64,000 nucleotides of DNA from Amphiduros pacificus (lineage: Eukaryota > Annelida > Polychaeta > Phyllodocida > Hesionidae). Position 1 is the stretch's first letter. The stretch is from positions 19,993,995 to 20,057,994 of the forward strand of contig OX439011.1 in NCBI GenBank assembly GCA_949316495.1. The letters run 5' to 3'. The DNA is not shown here. More notes on this DNA, generated by a model, which did no database searches, had not been told where the DNA came from, and saw only the letters and a list, made by a program, of their open reading frames with translations.

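Noticed and set aside
1-64000. Assignment to twitchin or obscurin
   Set aside because: Twitchin uses FnIII-FnIII-Ig repeats and obscurin mainly Ig tandem arrays; the paired-Ig, triple-FnIII super-repeat fits a titin A-band-like region better, although full-gene evidence (kinase, ends) is outside the window.

Overview
This window is a 64 kb internal slice of one giant muscle gene, read entirely on the minus strand (5' end to the right, beyond 64000; 3' end to the left, beyond 1). I could place 60 exons by splice sites, codon phase and protein homology. They encode about 5,760 residues made only of immunoglobulin (Ig, I-set type) and fibronectin type III (FnIII) domains. No kinase, PEVK, coiled-coil or transmembrane segment is present, and neither gene end is in the window. 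The protein belongs to the titin/connectin-twitchin family and most resembles an A-band, thick-filament-binding titin region.

The domain order is strikingly regular. Read 5' to 3' it is Ig-Ig-FnIII-FnIII-FnIII repeated without exception. Alternate five-domain blocks are distinguishable (half A and half B), so the true unit is a ten-domain super-repeat of about 971-980 residues. Six copies are seen, called SR1 to SR6 here: SR1 at about 64.0-56.2 kb, SR2 at 55.9-51.8, SR3 at 51.3-37.5, SR4 at 31.0-23.2, SR5 at 23.1-17.9, SR6 at 17.6-0.2. A seventh starts at bases 25-1. Within a half the domains are Ig1, Ig2, FnIII-a, FnIII-b, FnIII-c. The ancestral exon plan is one module per exon with phase-1 introns, so most modules can be skipped in frame. 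Some boundary introns are missing and eleven extra introns cut through modules or an A-half linker, mostly in phase 0 or 2.

The introns (about 73% of the window) are packed with minisatellites (unit 11-80 bp), a family of short palindromic MITEs, a TTAA-flanked MITE, a probable SINE remnant and a mariner-like end. The most unusual feature is that several minisatellites have swallowed exon-intron junctions: arrays at 62.3-62.7, 63.3-64.0, 29.4-30.5 and 51.4-51.8 kb repeat exon ends with their 5' splice sites, the array at 31.0-31.5 kb repeats a 3' splice site with the first bases of its exon, and the array at 26.6-27.1 kb is built from an exon end whose GT has been lost.

Organism: an invertebrate animal with long repeat-rich introns. 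A vertebrate-like A-band super-repeat outside the vertebrates, together with dense intronic minisatellites that overlap splice junctions, points to a cephalochordate (amphioxus, Branchiostoma type) as the best guess. Another invertebrate, such as a mollusc, cannot be excluded from sequence alone. No second gene, on either strand, could be supported.
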